64,000 bases of DNA, taken from assembly GCF_020567425.1 (NCBI RefSeq), contig NZ_JAJCVJ010000001.1, positions 930,001 to 994,000 on the forward strand, read 5' to 3'. Position numbers and translations under genes: made by a program. The notes beneath the pieces are model-generated. The model did not search any database. It saw nothing but the letters and a program-made list of their open reading frames with translations, and was not told the origin of the DNA. Below, in pieces: positions 26,662 to 34,681 of the stretch (the first letter of the stretch is position 1; the number at the start of each line of letters is the position of its first letter). Source of the stretch: Salinirubrum litoreum. Lineage in GTDB: Archaea > Halobacteriota > Halobacteria > Halobacteriales > Haloferacaceae.

Positions 26662-26703
26662 CCAGGGGCGGGTACTGCACGAGACCGGGGTCCCGGCCGG
26701 GGC

Positions 26704-28221
26704 TCAGAACTCTCCGAGACTCGTCTGGTCCGACCGACTCTGCTCGTCGTCACTACTCGCCTCTCGACGTCGACGCCGCGAGAGCGACGCCCGGGCCAAG
26801 AGTTCTGCGTCCGAGTACAGCGCCTCCTGTGCGCGGTCGTGGTGCCGAGCCATCAGCTCCCGCGCCTCGCTCGCCCGACGTTCGTAGTCCACGACCGGGT
26901 AGGGGTAGTCCTCGCCGATCTCGACGCCGGACTCCTGCTGGACCGCGAGTGGCGTCTTCTCCGGGCGCGGCAGGTGATCGTCCGGGAGGGGCGCGAGTTC
27001 CGGGACGTAGCGCCGGACGAACTCCCCTTCGGCGTCGTACTCCCGCGCCTGTTTGGCCGGGTTGTACACCCGGATGGGGTGGACGCCGACCAATCCCGCT
27101 TGTGCCTGCCACTGCTCGTAGTTGATCCCCGGATCGGCGTCGATCAGATGCGAGTAGAGGAAGTCCGCGCCCGGTTTCCACCACTCCCGGAGGACGTACG
27201 AGTAGAACGTCGCCACCAGCGAGCGCATCCGGAAGTTGATGAACCCGGTCTCGACCAGCGCGCGCATCGCGGCGTCGACCATCGGGAAGCCGGTTCGGCC
27301 CTCCCGCCACGCGGCGACGAGGTCCGGGTCGTGGTCCTGCCGGTGGAGCGACCGGAAGACGGGGTTGATCGACCGCTCCGTGGCCTCGGGCCAGTCGGCG
27401 AGTTTCTGCCGGTAGTGGCGGTTCCAGAACAGCCGCGAGGTGAACATCTCCCGCCCCCGGCCGTCGACCGCCTCGGACTGGACGCGCTGGTACACCTCCC
27501 GGATGGACAGCGCGCCGAACTTCAGGTACGCCGAGAGGCGCGAGCAGTGCTGTTCGGCCTTCGCCGGCCGGGAGACCGCCGAGGGGTACTCGTGGATCGT
27601 GTCCACGAACCGGTCCAGGCGGCGCAGACCGGGCGTCCGGCCGCCCCGTGGGACGCGCTCCTTGGCGGACTCGATGTCGTACTCCGCCCGGAGGTCGTCG
27701 AGCGTGCAGTCGCTCGGGATCGGGTTCGTCGGGAGGGAGTCGGGCGTGGGGTGCCGGTCGGCCTCGAAGTACGCCTCGCACTGGTCGCTCCAGCCGTCTC
27801 GACTCCGGCCCTCGCGGACGATGCCGTCCTCGCCGAACGCCTCTGTCCCGCGCCAGCCGAGTACCGTCTCGTCGCGGGCGAGTCCGTCGGCGGTCGGGAC
27901 ACCGCGGTTGACGTACAGGCGAGTGTGGTCGGTGGCCGAACCGCGCGCACCGGGTGTGAGGAGTTCGCGGAGTCGCTCGACGCTGTGCCCGTGGAGGATC
28001 GCGAGGTCCGACCCGAGGTCGCGGTACTGCTCGCGGAGGTCCGCGAGACACTCGAAGAGGAACTCGATCCGGGCGTCACACGCCAGGCCGCGCTCGTCGT
28101 AGAACGCGGGGTCGGCGACGAACACCGGGCAGGGCGTCCCGTCGCGACTCGCGGCGGCGAGGGCGGCGTTGTCGGCGGTCCGGAGGTCGTCCCGGTGCCA
28201 GACGACGATCCGCTCTGTCAT
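26704..28221 (-). CDS. phr: Cryptochrome/photolyase family protein
   Basis: A 505-residue flavoprotein. The N-terminal Rossmann domain begins RIVVWHRDDLRTADNAAL; the FAD-binding helical domain carries HCSRLSAYLKFGALSIREVY, WREGRTGFPMVDAAMRAL, then GFINFRMRSLVATFYSYV, and DADPGINYEQWQAQAG. The photolyase reaction is light-driven reversal of UV pyrimidine dimers using FADH. The PGINYEQWQ form differs from the class I CPD enzymes I know best (NNGGWQW), so a cryptochrome-like or another repair subclass is possible. The C-terminus has an unstructured basic-then-acidic tail. It is convergent with the preceding gene. Confidence 0.88.
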   Translation of the reverse strand: MTERIVVWHRDDLRTADNAALAAASRDGTPCPVFVADPAFYDERGLACDARIEFLFECLADLREQYRDLGSDLAILHGHSVERLRELLTPGARGSATDHTRLYVNRGVPTADGLARDETVLGWRGTEAFGEDGIVREGRSRDGWSDQCEAYFEADRHPTPDSLPTNPIPSDCTLDDLRAEYDIESAKERVPRGGRTPGLRRLDRFVDTIHEYPSAVSRPAKAEQHCSRLSAYLKFGALSIREVYQRVQSEAVDGRGREMFTSRLFWNRHYRQKLADWPEATERSINPVFRSLHRQDHDPDLVAAWREGRTGFPMVDAAMRALVETGFINFRMRSLVATFYSYVLREWWKPGADFLYSHLIDADPGINYEQWQAQAGLVGVHPIRVYNPAKQAREYDAEGEFVRRYVPELAPLPDDHLPRPEKTPLAVQQESGVEIGEDYPYPVVDYERRASEARELMARHHDRAQEALYSDAELLARASLSRRRRREASSDDEQSRSDQTSLGEF

Positions 28222-28355
28222 CGTCGGTCACGGTGGGCAGTCTGCGTCACCGAAGCGGGGTGAGTCACGACCGAAATGAGGGACGGCGGTCGCATAAAAC
28301 CACCCGCGCCGTATGGGTCGCTGGACTTTTCCGGCGACAGGTCGGCGTCGCCGGC

Positions 28356-28661
28356 ATGGACGCACAGGAGACCGTCGCCGACTTCCTCGACACCCACGAC
28401 CTGCACACCGACCCGGCCTACCGACTGCTCGATCTGACCGCCGAAGTCGGTGAACTCGCGGCGGACGCGACCGCGTCGACCGACTACGGTGCCAGTCCGG
28501 CGGAGATCGATCTCTCGCGGGACGAACTCGGTGACGCGCTGTTCGCGCTGTTGGCGCTCGCCGAGGAGACGGACACGGACGCGGACGCGGCACTCGCCGA
28601 GTCACTGGCGAAGTACGACGCACGGATCGACAGCGAGGGCTCACCCGGCTCTGGCGACTGA
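28356..28661 (+). CDS. MazG-like nucleotide pyrophosphohydrolase
   Basis: A 101-residue all-helical protein. RLLDLTAEVGELAADAT provides the EVGEL motif and RDELGDALFALLALAEE the second acidic motif (E..D) of the MazG/dUTPase-2 metal site. Proteins of this kind cleave (d)NTPs to monophosphates and pyrophosphate, often as house-cleaning enzymes. The ATG at 28356 gives the normal length. It is short compared with full MazG, so it is a single-domain family member; the substrate is unknown. Confidence 0.78.
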   Translation: MDAQETVADFLDTHDLHTDPAYRLLDLTAEVGELAADATASTDYGASPAEIDLSRDELGDALFALLALAEETDTDADAALAESLAKYDARIDSEGSPGSGD

Positions 28662-28725
28662 CACCCAGTAGAGGTGGTCGGGGACCGGCGAATGACTCTT
28701 GTCGGAGGCTGTCGAATCCGGTGGC

Positions 28726-29202
28726 GTGCATCCACGCGCCGAGGAGTTCGCGGCACAGGCCCGCGACCGATACGAGTTCGATCCGGCGATCCGGGAGTTC
28801 CCGGAAGGGACGAAGACGGCCGCAGACGCCGCCGAGGCGATCGGCTGTGCGGTCGGGCAGATCGCCAGCAGTCTCGTCTTCGCGGTCGACGACAGGTTCG
28901 TGGTGGTCGTCACCAGCGGCGCGAACCGCGTCTCCGAGGCGCGTGTCGCGGCGGAGACGGGCGTCGCTGCCGACGATGTTCGGATGGCGGACGCGGACCG
29001 CATCCGTGAGGTGGTCGGCTGGAGTATCGGCGGCGTCCCGCCGTTCTGCCACGCGAGCGACCTGGCGATGCTGTTGGATCGTGACCTGACCGACTACGAG
29101 ACCGTCTGGGCCGCCGGCGGGACGCCGACTGCGGTCTTCCCGGTCACGCCCGACGAACTGGTCTCGCTGACCGGTGCGACCGTGACGGAGGTGGCCGAGT
29201 GA
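28726..29202 (+). CDS. YbaK/EbsC-type aminoacyl-tRNA deacylase
   Basis: A 158-residue protein from the GTG at 28726 (VHPRAEEFAAQARDRY); a TTG at 28699 would add nine residues. The editing-domain pattern is clear: TKTAADAAEAIGCAVGQIAS, VVVVTSGANRVSE, and VGWSIGGVPPFCHAS, in which the GGVPP loop lines the active site. The family hydrolyses mischarged tRNAs such as Cys-tRNA-Pro. Its stop overlaps the next GTG start (GTGA), so the two genes are probably translated in concert. Confidence 0.86.
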   Translation: MHPRAEEFAAQARDRYEFDPAIREFPEGTKTAADAAEAIGCAVGQIASSLVFAVDDRFVVVVTSGANRVSEARVAAETGVAADDVRMADADRIREVVGWSIGGVPPFCHASDLAMLLDRDLTDYETVWAAGGTPTAVFPVTPDELVSLTGATVTEVAE

Positions 29203-29528
29203 GCGACGAGTCGTCGGGGTCGGGTGAGTCCGGAGGGGCGGACCCGACCGGCGAGTCGGCCGAGTCGGTACGCGTCTGGCTGGTGGAGCGGACGTACTCC
29301 GACGACGAGCAGAACATCGTGATCCTCGTCTACGCGACGCCGGACGGGGGTCGGTACTTCCGGAAGGAGCGTGCGCTGACGAGTTTCACCGACGTCCGGG
29401 ATACCACGGCCGCAGTCGACGCGCGGCCGGAGAACCTCGGAACGGTCGACGACCCCGACGAGCGCGAGCGCTACGCCACCGAGGCTGCCCGGATGCGCGA
29501 GGCTCACGACCCGGAGGATCTAGTCTGA
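29199..29528 (+). CDS. Conserved-looking small acidic protein, unknown function
   Basis: A 109-residue protein that starts at a GTG overlapping the YbaK stop. The first 22 residues are a Ser/Gly/Glu-rich lead. The core has a strand-rich part VRVWLVERTYSDDEQNIVIL then VYATPDGGRYFRKERAL and a helical end RYATEAARMREAHDPEDLV. No named domain is recognised. Overlap and composition support a real gene. Confidence 0.65.
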   Translation: MSDESSGSGESGGADPTGESAESVRVWLVERTYSDDEQNIVILVYATPDGGRYFRKERALTSFTDVRDTTAAVDARPENLGTVDDPDERERYATEAARMREAHDPEDLV

Positions 29529-29554
29529 GGTGCCGGCGGTCTCGAACGTGCGTC

Positions 29555-29959
29555 TCAGACAGCGTCGGCGTCGACCCAGATCATGAAGTCGTTCTCGGCG
29601 ACCCGGACTAACCCCCGGATGCCGCGCCCCTCGCCTTCGAAGGACTCGTCGACGTCGGCCAACTCGACCCGGTGGACGTCTCGCACGTCGTCGACGAGCC
29701 AGCCGCGTGGGTCGTCGATCGTGTCGAGCATGACGACCCGGTCGCCGGAGTCGGGACCGGGGTCGCCCACGTCGAAGACGGCGCGTGGATCGAGGACGCG
29801 TGCGGTCTGGCCCCGGAGGTCGGTCACACCCGCGACTCTGTCCGGGGTGTTCGGCAGGGGTGTGACCTCGGCGTCGACGATCTCGGTCACGGCGTCGATG
29901 CCGAGACAGTACCTGTCGCCGCCGAGACTGAACTCGACGACGCCTACTTGATCCGCCAT
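29555..29959 (-). CDS. cheW: CheW chemotaxis coupling protein
   Basis: A 134-residue single CheW domain, the scaffold that links transducers to the CheA kinase. Diagnostic parts are VVEFSLGGDRYCLGIDAVTE, then TPLPNTPDRVAGVTDLRGQ and GLVRVAENDFMIWVDADAV at the end. It is the first of two cheW genes here, 12 kb from the main che locus. The start at 29959 follows a clear TATA box by 24-32 nt; long in-frame sequence upstream is repeat-derived and not part of the protein. Confidence 0.92.
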   Translation of the reverse strand: MADQVGVVEFSLGGDRYCLGIDAVTEIVDAEVTPLPNTPDRVAGVTDLRGQTARVLDPRAVFDVGDPGPDSGDRVVMLDTIDDPRGWLVDDVRDVHRVELADVDESFEGEGRGIRGLVRVAENDFMIWVDADAV

Positions 29960-29982
29960 CGTTCCCGGCGACGGGACCATCC

Positions 29983-29991
29983 GGTATAAAC
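29983..29991 (-). promoter_or_regulatory. TATA box of the first cheW
   Basis: GTTTATACC on the minus strand, ending 24 nt before the ATG at 29959. Confidence 0.6.
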
Positions 29992-30058
29992 CCTCGCGGA
30001 ACTGGAACGTTAGGTGAGTGGTCGGGTTGGTGTCTGGTCCGACCGAGACCGTGTTTTC

Positions 30059-30135
30059 GACCGCGACAACATCACAGACCGCGACAACGTCGCAGGCCGC
30101 GACAACATCACAGACCGCGACAACATCGCAGGCCG
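30059..30135. repeat. 18-nt tandem repeat upstream of cheW, just over four copies
   Basis: Units at 30059-30076, 30077-30094, 30095-30112 and 30113-30130, then a decayed fifth. Each is a variant of GACCGCGACAACATCACA, alternating A/G at the first base pair and CACA/CGCA at the end. They merge with repeat copy B and lie about 100 nt upstream of the cheW start. Confidence 0.85.
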
Positions 30136-30147
30136 CGACAGCACCGC

Positions 30148-30480
30148 TACTCGATCCGGGACAACCGGAATATTCGACCGCACCCGCGACAGCACCCGCC
30201 ACAGCACAGCAACAGCATCCGCGACTGCACAGCGCCGCACCTCGTCCTCCCCAGCCTCGGCCACCTCTCCGCACCGCCCGCGACCCTCCCTCGCGCGCGT
30301 GAGTCGCGCGCGCCAGCGCGCCACGCTCCGACACCCGACCACGCTTCGACAGTCGAGAACCCGAGCGGACGCGCTCAGCAGTCGGGGAGGAGTGGGGAGG
30401 ACCGCGACTGCCGGGTTCCAAACCGACAGACGACTCGCCTGAGGGAAGCGCGTGGTTCGAGAGACGCCGGGGGCTTTCAC
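30148..30480 (+). repeat. Dispersed repeat, copy B, non-coding
   Basis: This stretch shares several blocks, in the same order, with the complement of 44000-44676: 30148-30180 with 44643-44676, 30235-30260 with 44549-44574, the GC block CAGCAGTCGGGGAGG at 30376-30390, GAGGGAAGCGCG at 30441-30452 with 44039-44050, and GACGCCGGGGGCTTTCAC at 30463-30480 with 44001-44018. No frame looks like a protein. Together with the 18-nt repeats it fills most of the 609-nt gap between the aldo/keto reductase gene and cheW. Confidence 0.75.
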
Positions 30481-30568
30481 ACCTCGTCGGCTGGGACCGA
30501 TTCGACTGAGCTCCATCCAACCCATTCGACCGAGTTCACCGATCCAGTCGAATCCTCGAACTCCCGAG

Positions 30569-31537
30569 CTACTTCGCGTCGCTGATGCGCTCGAACTGCT
30601 CGGCGGTCAGCGAGACCTCGGCCGCAGAGATGTTCTCCTCCAACTGCTCGACGGTCCGGGCACCGATGATCGGCGCAGTCACCTGCTCGTGGTGCAGGAG
30701 CCACGCGAGCGACACTTGGCCCGGGGAGGCGTCCACCTCGTCGGCGACCGCCTCGACGACCTCCAGCGCGTCGAAGTTCTCGGGCGTGAGGTACGAGTCC
30801 ACGAACTGCTGGTCGGTCGCGGCCCGCGAGTCCGCCGGCGGTTCCTCGTTCCGACTGTACTTGCCCGTCAGGAACCCCCCTGCGAGTGGCGACCACGGGA
30901 CGACGCCGATGTCGTAGTCTGCACACATGTCGAGGTAGTTGCCCTCGATCTCGCGGTTGACGGCGTTGTAGCGCGGTTGCGCGATCGAGAACGGTTCGTA
31001 GCCGCGTCTGTCGGCGAGTTCGTTCGCCTTCACGACCTTCCAGGCGTTCGGTTCGAAGGTCGAGGTGCCGAGGTAGTTCACCTTCCCGGCCCGGACGAAC
31101 TCGTCCAAGGTGCGCATGAACTCCTCGACCGGCGTGTCGTCGTCCCAGCGGTGGATGTAGAGCAGGTCCACGTAGTCCGTGCCGAGACGCTCCAGGATCA
31201 GGTCGATCTGTCGTCGGAGGTGTTTGCGGCTGAGTCCCGATCCGTTCGGGTCGTCGCGGGTCGGCCAGTAGATCTTCGAGGCGACGACGTAGTCCTCCCG
31301 GTCGCGGGTCGCGAGCCAATCGCCGATGTACTCCTCCGACCGGCCGTCGCCGTACATGTCGGCCGTGTCGATGAACCGACCGCCGTGGTCGGCGTAGGCG
31401 TCGAGCAGGTCGTGTGCCCGATCGCGGCCGACCTCGATGTCGCCCTCGTCGTTCTCCCTGCCGAAGCGCCACGTCCCGAAGGCGATCTCGGAGACCTTCG
31501 TGCCAGTCCGCCCGAGTGAAACCGTGTCCAGCGTCAT
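30569..31537 (-). CDS. Aldo/keto reductase
   Basis: A 322-residue NAD(P)H-dependent oxidoreductase with the (beta/alpha)8 signs of the family: start LDTVSLGRTGTKVSEIAFGT, the catalytic Asp and Tyr in FIDTADMYGDGRSEEYIG, the Lys in YVVASKIYW, the His in LLYIHRWDDD and the C-terminal cofactor loop TAPIIGARTVEQLEEN. It reduces carbonyl compounds; the natural substrate is unknown. Its ATG is at 31537, divergent from the asparaginase gene. Confidence 0.93.
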   Translation of the reverse strand: MTLDTVSLGRTGTKVSEIAFGTWRFGRENDEGDIEVGRDRAHDLLDAYADHGGRFIDTADMYGDGRSEEYIGDWLATRDREDYVVASKIYWPTRDDPNGSGLSRKHLRRQIDLILERLGTDYVDLLYIHRWDDDTPVEEFMRTLDEFVRAGKVNYLGTSTFEPNAWKVVKANELADRRGYEPFSIAQPRYNAVNREIEGNYLDMCADYDIGVVPWSPLAGGFLTGKYSRNEEPPADSRAATDQQFVDSYLTPENFDALEVVEAVADEVDASPGQVSLAWLLHHEQVTAPIIGARTVEQLEENISAAEVSLTAEQFERISDAK

Positions 31538-31680
31538 ACTCGAGGCTCACGTGGCGGCGGCTAAAACGCGCCGGTTCCGGTCGCCGGGAGTGTCGATCGG
31601 TGACCCCCGTCCGCTCGGCGACGGCCGACTGCTCCGGCGCGCGTCGAAACACACAACCACCGCCGTCGTGCAGTCGAACT

Positions 31681-32724
31681 ATGACCGACACAGACACCGA
31701 GACGCCGGCCGACGCGGCCGAGCAGTCACCGACCGTCCGCGTCCTGAGTTGCGGCGGCACCATCGCCAGCGAACCGAGCGACACCGGCGCGGCCCCCGCG
31801 AAATCCGGAAGCGACCTCGTCGCTGCGGTCCCCGAACTGGCCGAGTACGCCGACGTGTCCGCCGTCGAAGTCGCCTCCCATCCGGGGTTCGACATGCAGT
31901 TCTCGGCGGTCGCGGGGGTCGTCGAGGCGATCCGCGAGGGCATCGAGGCCGGCGTCGACGGCTTCGTGGTGACCCACGGAACCGACACGCTGGCGGACAC
32001 CGCCTACGCGCTGTGGTTGACGCTCGATCCCGACCGTCTCGGCGACAGACCGGTCGTCGTCACGGGGGCACAGCGTCGGTTCGACGAACCGAGTTCCGAC
32101 GCCCCTGCGAACCTCACGACCGCTGTGAGAGCCGCGACCGGTGAGGCGGTCGCGTCGGGTGTCTTCGTCGCGTTCGACGACGAACTTCACGCCGCGCGGG
32201 ACGTGGTGAAGACGCACACGAACAAACTGGACACCTTCCAGTCGCCCGGGACCGGCCCGGTCGCGTCGTTCACCCGTGCCGACGTCCGGGTCCACCGCCG
32301 GCCTCCCTCGACGGCGACCGGTTCCTCTGTCGAGGCCGGGTCCCTGCCCGCGTCGGCACTGTCGGCCGACGCCGAGGTGGCGGTCGTCCACTCCGGTCTC
32401 GGCGTCGGCGCTGGTGGGATGGACCGCGCGCTCGAAGCCGGCGTGGACGGCATCGTCGTCGAGGGGACCGGACTCGGGAACGTCACCGGTGCGCTGGGTG
32501 ACGCGATCCGCGACGCGGTGGAGTCCGTGCCGGTCGTCGTCGTCTCCCGGTGTCACGCCGGGCCGACCGAACCGGTGTACGGGACGCCCGGCGGAGCGGT
32601 GACGCTCCGAGACCACGGCGTCCTGTTCGGCGGCGACCTGCCGACCGCGAAAGCACGGGTGAAGCTGTGTCTCGCGCTGTCGGCGGGTGCCGACGAGGAG
32701 ACGCTCGCCGACCTCTTCGAGTGA
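31681..32724 (+). CDS. L-asparaginase family protein
   Basis: A 347-residue protein. Both catalytic threonine motifs of the asparaginase/glutaminase family are present: LSCGGTIAS near the start and FVVTHGTDTLADTAYAL in the middle (with the following Lys region replaced by VVVTGAQRR). The last third holds GIVVEGTGLGNVT and SRCHAGPTEPVYG. It hydrolyses asparagine to aspartate and ammonia. It has no signal peptide, so it should act in the cytoplasm. The archaeal GatD amidotransferase subunit is related, but the N-terminal GatD domain is absent here. Confidence 0.88.
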   Translation: MTDTDTETPADAAEQSPTVRVLSCGGTIASEPSDTGAAPAKSGSDLVAAVPELAEYADVSAVEVASHPGFDMQFSAVAGVVEAIREGIEAGVDGFVVTHGTDTLADTAYALWLTLDPDRLGDRPVVVTGAQRRFDEPSSDAPANLTTAVRAATGEAVASGVFVAFDDELHAARDVVKTHTNKLDTFQSPGTGPVASFTRADVRVHRRPPSTATGSSVEAGSLPASALSADAEVAVVHSGLGVGAGGMDRALEAGVDGIVVEGTGLGNVTGALGDAIRDAVESVPVVVVSRCHAGPTEPVYGTPGGAVTLRDHGVLFGGDLPTAKARVKLCLALSAGADEETLADLFE

Positions 32725-33072
32725 GTCGGTCGGAGGACGATCGATCAGTGGGTCGTCGAAAGAATCGGATGCGTCGGCCGGTGCCGGGCAAACACTGTGG
32801 CCGACGCGGGTGTGTCAGTGGCATCGTTCGATGCCGTCGGTCTGGGGGCGATGCAGTCGCGCACTCACCGGGGACCGGCGGGAGAGAGTCGGAGCCGGGG
32901 CGGTCCGCCGGGAGTGCGCTATCCACACCGACCACGCGATGGGACGTAACTATGTGGCGAGTACCGTGCGTAAGGCACTCCATACCGACCCTGCTGGCAG
33001 GGAGTTCGAGAGTCACTCGGCCGCGAGTCGTGGGGTATTTATCCCGTCCCTCATGGATTATCAGCCAGAACG
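32725..33072. other. Intergenic stretch before the cytidylate-kinase-like gene
   Basis: 348 nt without a supportable gene. The last 40 nt hold a TATA-like GTATTTATC (33035-33043) about 30 nt before the ATG at 33073. One frame translates to a FESHS-type peptide seen in spurious ORFs over tRNAs, but no cloverleaf can be folded. Confidence 0.5.
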
Positions 33073-33726
33073 ATGTCGGACACGGGCACGGCCGAAGACG
33101 GGTTCGGGACGGACCGAGGGGAGACGACACCGACCGACCGGACGGTCGACAGCAACCTCTTCATCACCGTCTCGGGGCCGCCGGGCTGTGGCGCGACGAC
33201 GGTGTGTAACCGCCTGTCGGCCGTCCTCGACTGTGGCTACGTCAGCGGGGGCGACATCTTCCGGGAGTTGGCCGAGGAGCGTGAGATGAGTCTCTCGCAG
33301 TTCATCGCCGAGGCGGAGGCCTCCGAGGAGATCGACCGCGCACTCGACCGCCGACTCCAGACCATCGCCGAGAAGTGGGGTACCGCGAACAACGCGTTCA
33401 TCCTCGAATCCCGTCTCGCGGGGTGGCTCGCCGGCAACCGCGCCGACCTCCGGATCTGGCTCGACGCGCCGGCCGAGGTGCGCGTCGACCGGACCCGTGC
33501 CCGCGAGGAGATGGAAGCAGAGATGCGCGTCCGCGAGGTGTCGGAGGCCGGCCGGTACGAGAGCTACTACGGCATCGACATCACCGACCAGTCCTTCTAC
33601 GACCTCTCGATCAACACCGCCCGCTGGGACGAGGACACCGTCCTCGACATCCTCCTGTCGGCCGTCGACGGCTACGACGCCCAGGCCGACGAGGGTGCCT
33701 TCGCGACCAAAGACGTGGACGTGTAG
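33073..33726 (+). CDS. Cytidylate-kinase-like P-loop protein without the Walker A lysine
   Basis: A 217-residue protein. After a 27-residue polar extension comes a CMP-kinase-like NMP kinase fold: GPPGCGATTVCNRL, GYVSGGDIFRELAEE, LESRLAGWLAGN, IWLDAPAEVRVDRT and a lid/C-terminal YYGIDITDQSFYDL. The archaeal CMP kinase I know has GxxGSGKS in the P-loop; here the invariant Lys is Ala (GCGATT), so ordinary ATP phosphoryl transfer is doubtful. The rest of the fold is well kept, so it is likely functional in another way. TATA-like GTATTTATC lies about 30 nt upstream. Confidence 0.75.
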   Translation: MSDTGTAEDGFGTDRGETTPTDRTVDSNLFITVSGPPGCGATTVCNRLSAVLDCGYVSGGDIFRELAEEREMSLSQFIAEAEASEEIDRALDRRLQTIAEKWGTANNAFILESRLAGWLAGNRADLRIWLDAPAEVRVDRTRAREEMEAEMRVREVSEAGRYESYYGIDITDQSFYDLSINTARWDEDTVLDILLSAVDGYDAQADEGAFATKDVDV

Positions 33727-33768
33727 GCGGTCGCAAACGGTATGCCGCCGACGGGCGTCGTCTCCGAC

Positions 33769-34047
33769 ATGGACCTCAACCGGATCGCGAAGCGTATCCA
33801 CAACGTCTCTCCTCGTCCGATTCGACTCACGTTCGCCGACGGCGAGACCGGCGTCTTCCACTTTTCGAGCACCGAGTTCTTCCAGACCGACTTTCAGGGC
33901 GAGGCGACCCGCGAGGGCGACGACGCCGACTACCGGGTGACGACGACCGAAGAGGGCGCGGGCGTCGTCGTCGGGCGAAAGGGACCCGACGACGAGGGCT
34001 GGTCGCTGGTCGGCGAGGTCGTCGACGCCGAGGCGGTCGAATCGTGA
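33769..34047 (+). CDS. Small conserved-looking haloarchaeal protein
   Basis: A 92-residue protein starting MDLNRIAKRIHNVSPRPIRL; an in-frame ATG at 33742 would add nine residues. The core is beta-rich (LTFADGETGVFHFSSTEFFQ, then DADYRVTTTEEGAGVVVGRK), resembling a small barrel, and it ends in an acidic tail. It lies 42 nt after the kinase-like gene on the same strand, perhaps in the same transcript. No named domain can be given with confidence. Confidence 0.65.
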   Translation: MDLNRIAKRIHNVSPRPIRLTFADGETGVFHFSSTEFFQTDFQGEATREGDDADYRVTTTEEGAGVVVGRKGPDDEGWSLVGEVVDAEAVES

Positions 34048-34098
34048 CCTCGGAGATCTGGCACAACGAATAAGCCGTGAGCCGTCGTACACGTCGGT

Positions 34099-34407
34099 AT
34101 GGGAGACAGATCACTCACACTCTTCGAGGTACACCTGCACGACGGACTCAGCTTCAGCGCGACCAACACCTCCCCCGCGATCGGTGTCGGCGACGACGAG
34201 AGCGAGGGAACCGAGATCGACGTCGAGGACGACGAGACGGCGTTCGAGACCGCCGGCGACGACGAGTCGGCGGGCGTGGGCAACGGCGTGAAGGTCCTGA
34301 TCGGTCTCGTCCTCGTGGCCGGACTCGCTGTCGCCGCGCGGAAACTGATGGGCACGGACGACCTCGAGGAACTGGAAGAACTCGACGACCTCGCCGCCGA
34401 AGCCTGA
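34099..34407 (+). CDS. Single-span membrane protein, haloarchaeal
   Basis: A 102-residue protein. The N-terminal half is an acidic domain beginning MGDRSLTLFEVHLHDGLSFS. One transmembrane helix (VLIGLVLVAGLAVAARKLMG, about residues 64-85) is followed by a short acidic helix. It has no signal peptidase or lipobox site. It is third in a run of plus-strand genes after the kinase-like gene. Function unknown. Confidence 0.65.
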   Translation: MGDRSLTLFEVHLHDGLSFSATNTSPAIGVGDDESEGTEIDVEDDETAFETAGDDESAGVGNGVKVLIGLVLVAGLAVAARKLMGTDDLEELEELDDLAAEA

Positions 34408-34681
34408 GCCGAAAACGAAGTCGAGGACGACTCGGCGCTGTCCGGCCGCCGCCGCGACGGTGGTGCTGGACGACCCGCGGTCGGCGAACTGTTCTCACCG
34501 GATCTTCACGTTCGATACTGTTCGGACAGTTGACGTGTGTCGGGCAGGCGACGACGCGGCCAGCGTCGTCTCCCGACCGACAGGATCGGCGGCGCTGAGG
34601 CCCTGCGCGGTGGGCTGAGCGGGAGAAATATCACGTCGGAGACGAGTGGGATTTACGTACCCTCGGACCTGTGACAGTGGT
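34408..34681. other. Intergenic stretch with the transducer promoter
   Basis: No gene seen. A TATA-like GATTTACGT at 34650-34658 lies 24-32 nt before the transducer start at 34682 and is the likely promoter. Confidence 0.5.

Noticed and set aside
30059-30135. Possible CRISPR array
   Set aside because: The units follow each other directly without spacers and are only 18 nt, so it is a simple tandem repeat.
29960-30520. N-terminal extension of the first CheW through the repeat region
   Set aside because: The extension has repeat-derived low complexity, while a proper TATA box and the normal CheW N-terminus are at 29991 and 29959.
32985-33025. tRNA-like T-arm sequence (AGGGAGTTCGAGAG) upstream of the kinase-like gene
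   Set aside because: No acceptor or anticodon stem can be paired around it.
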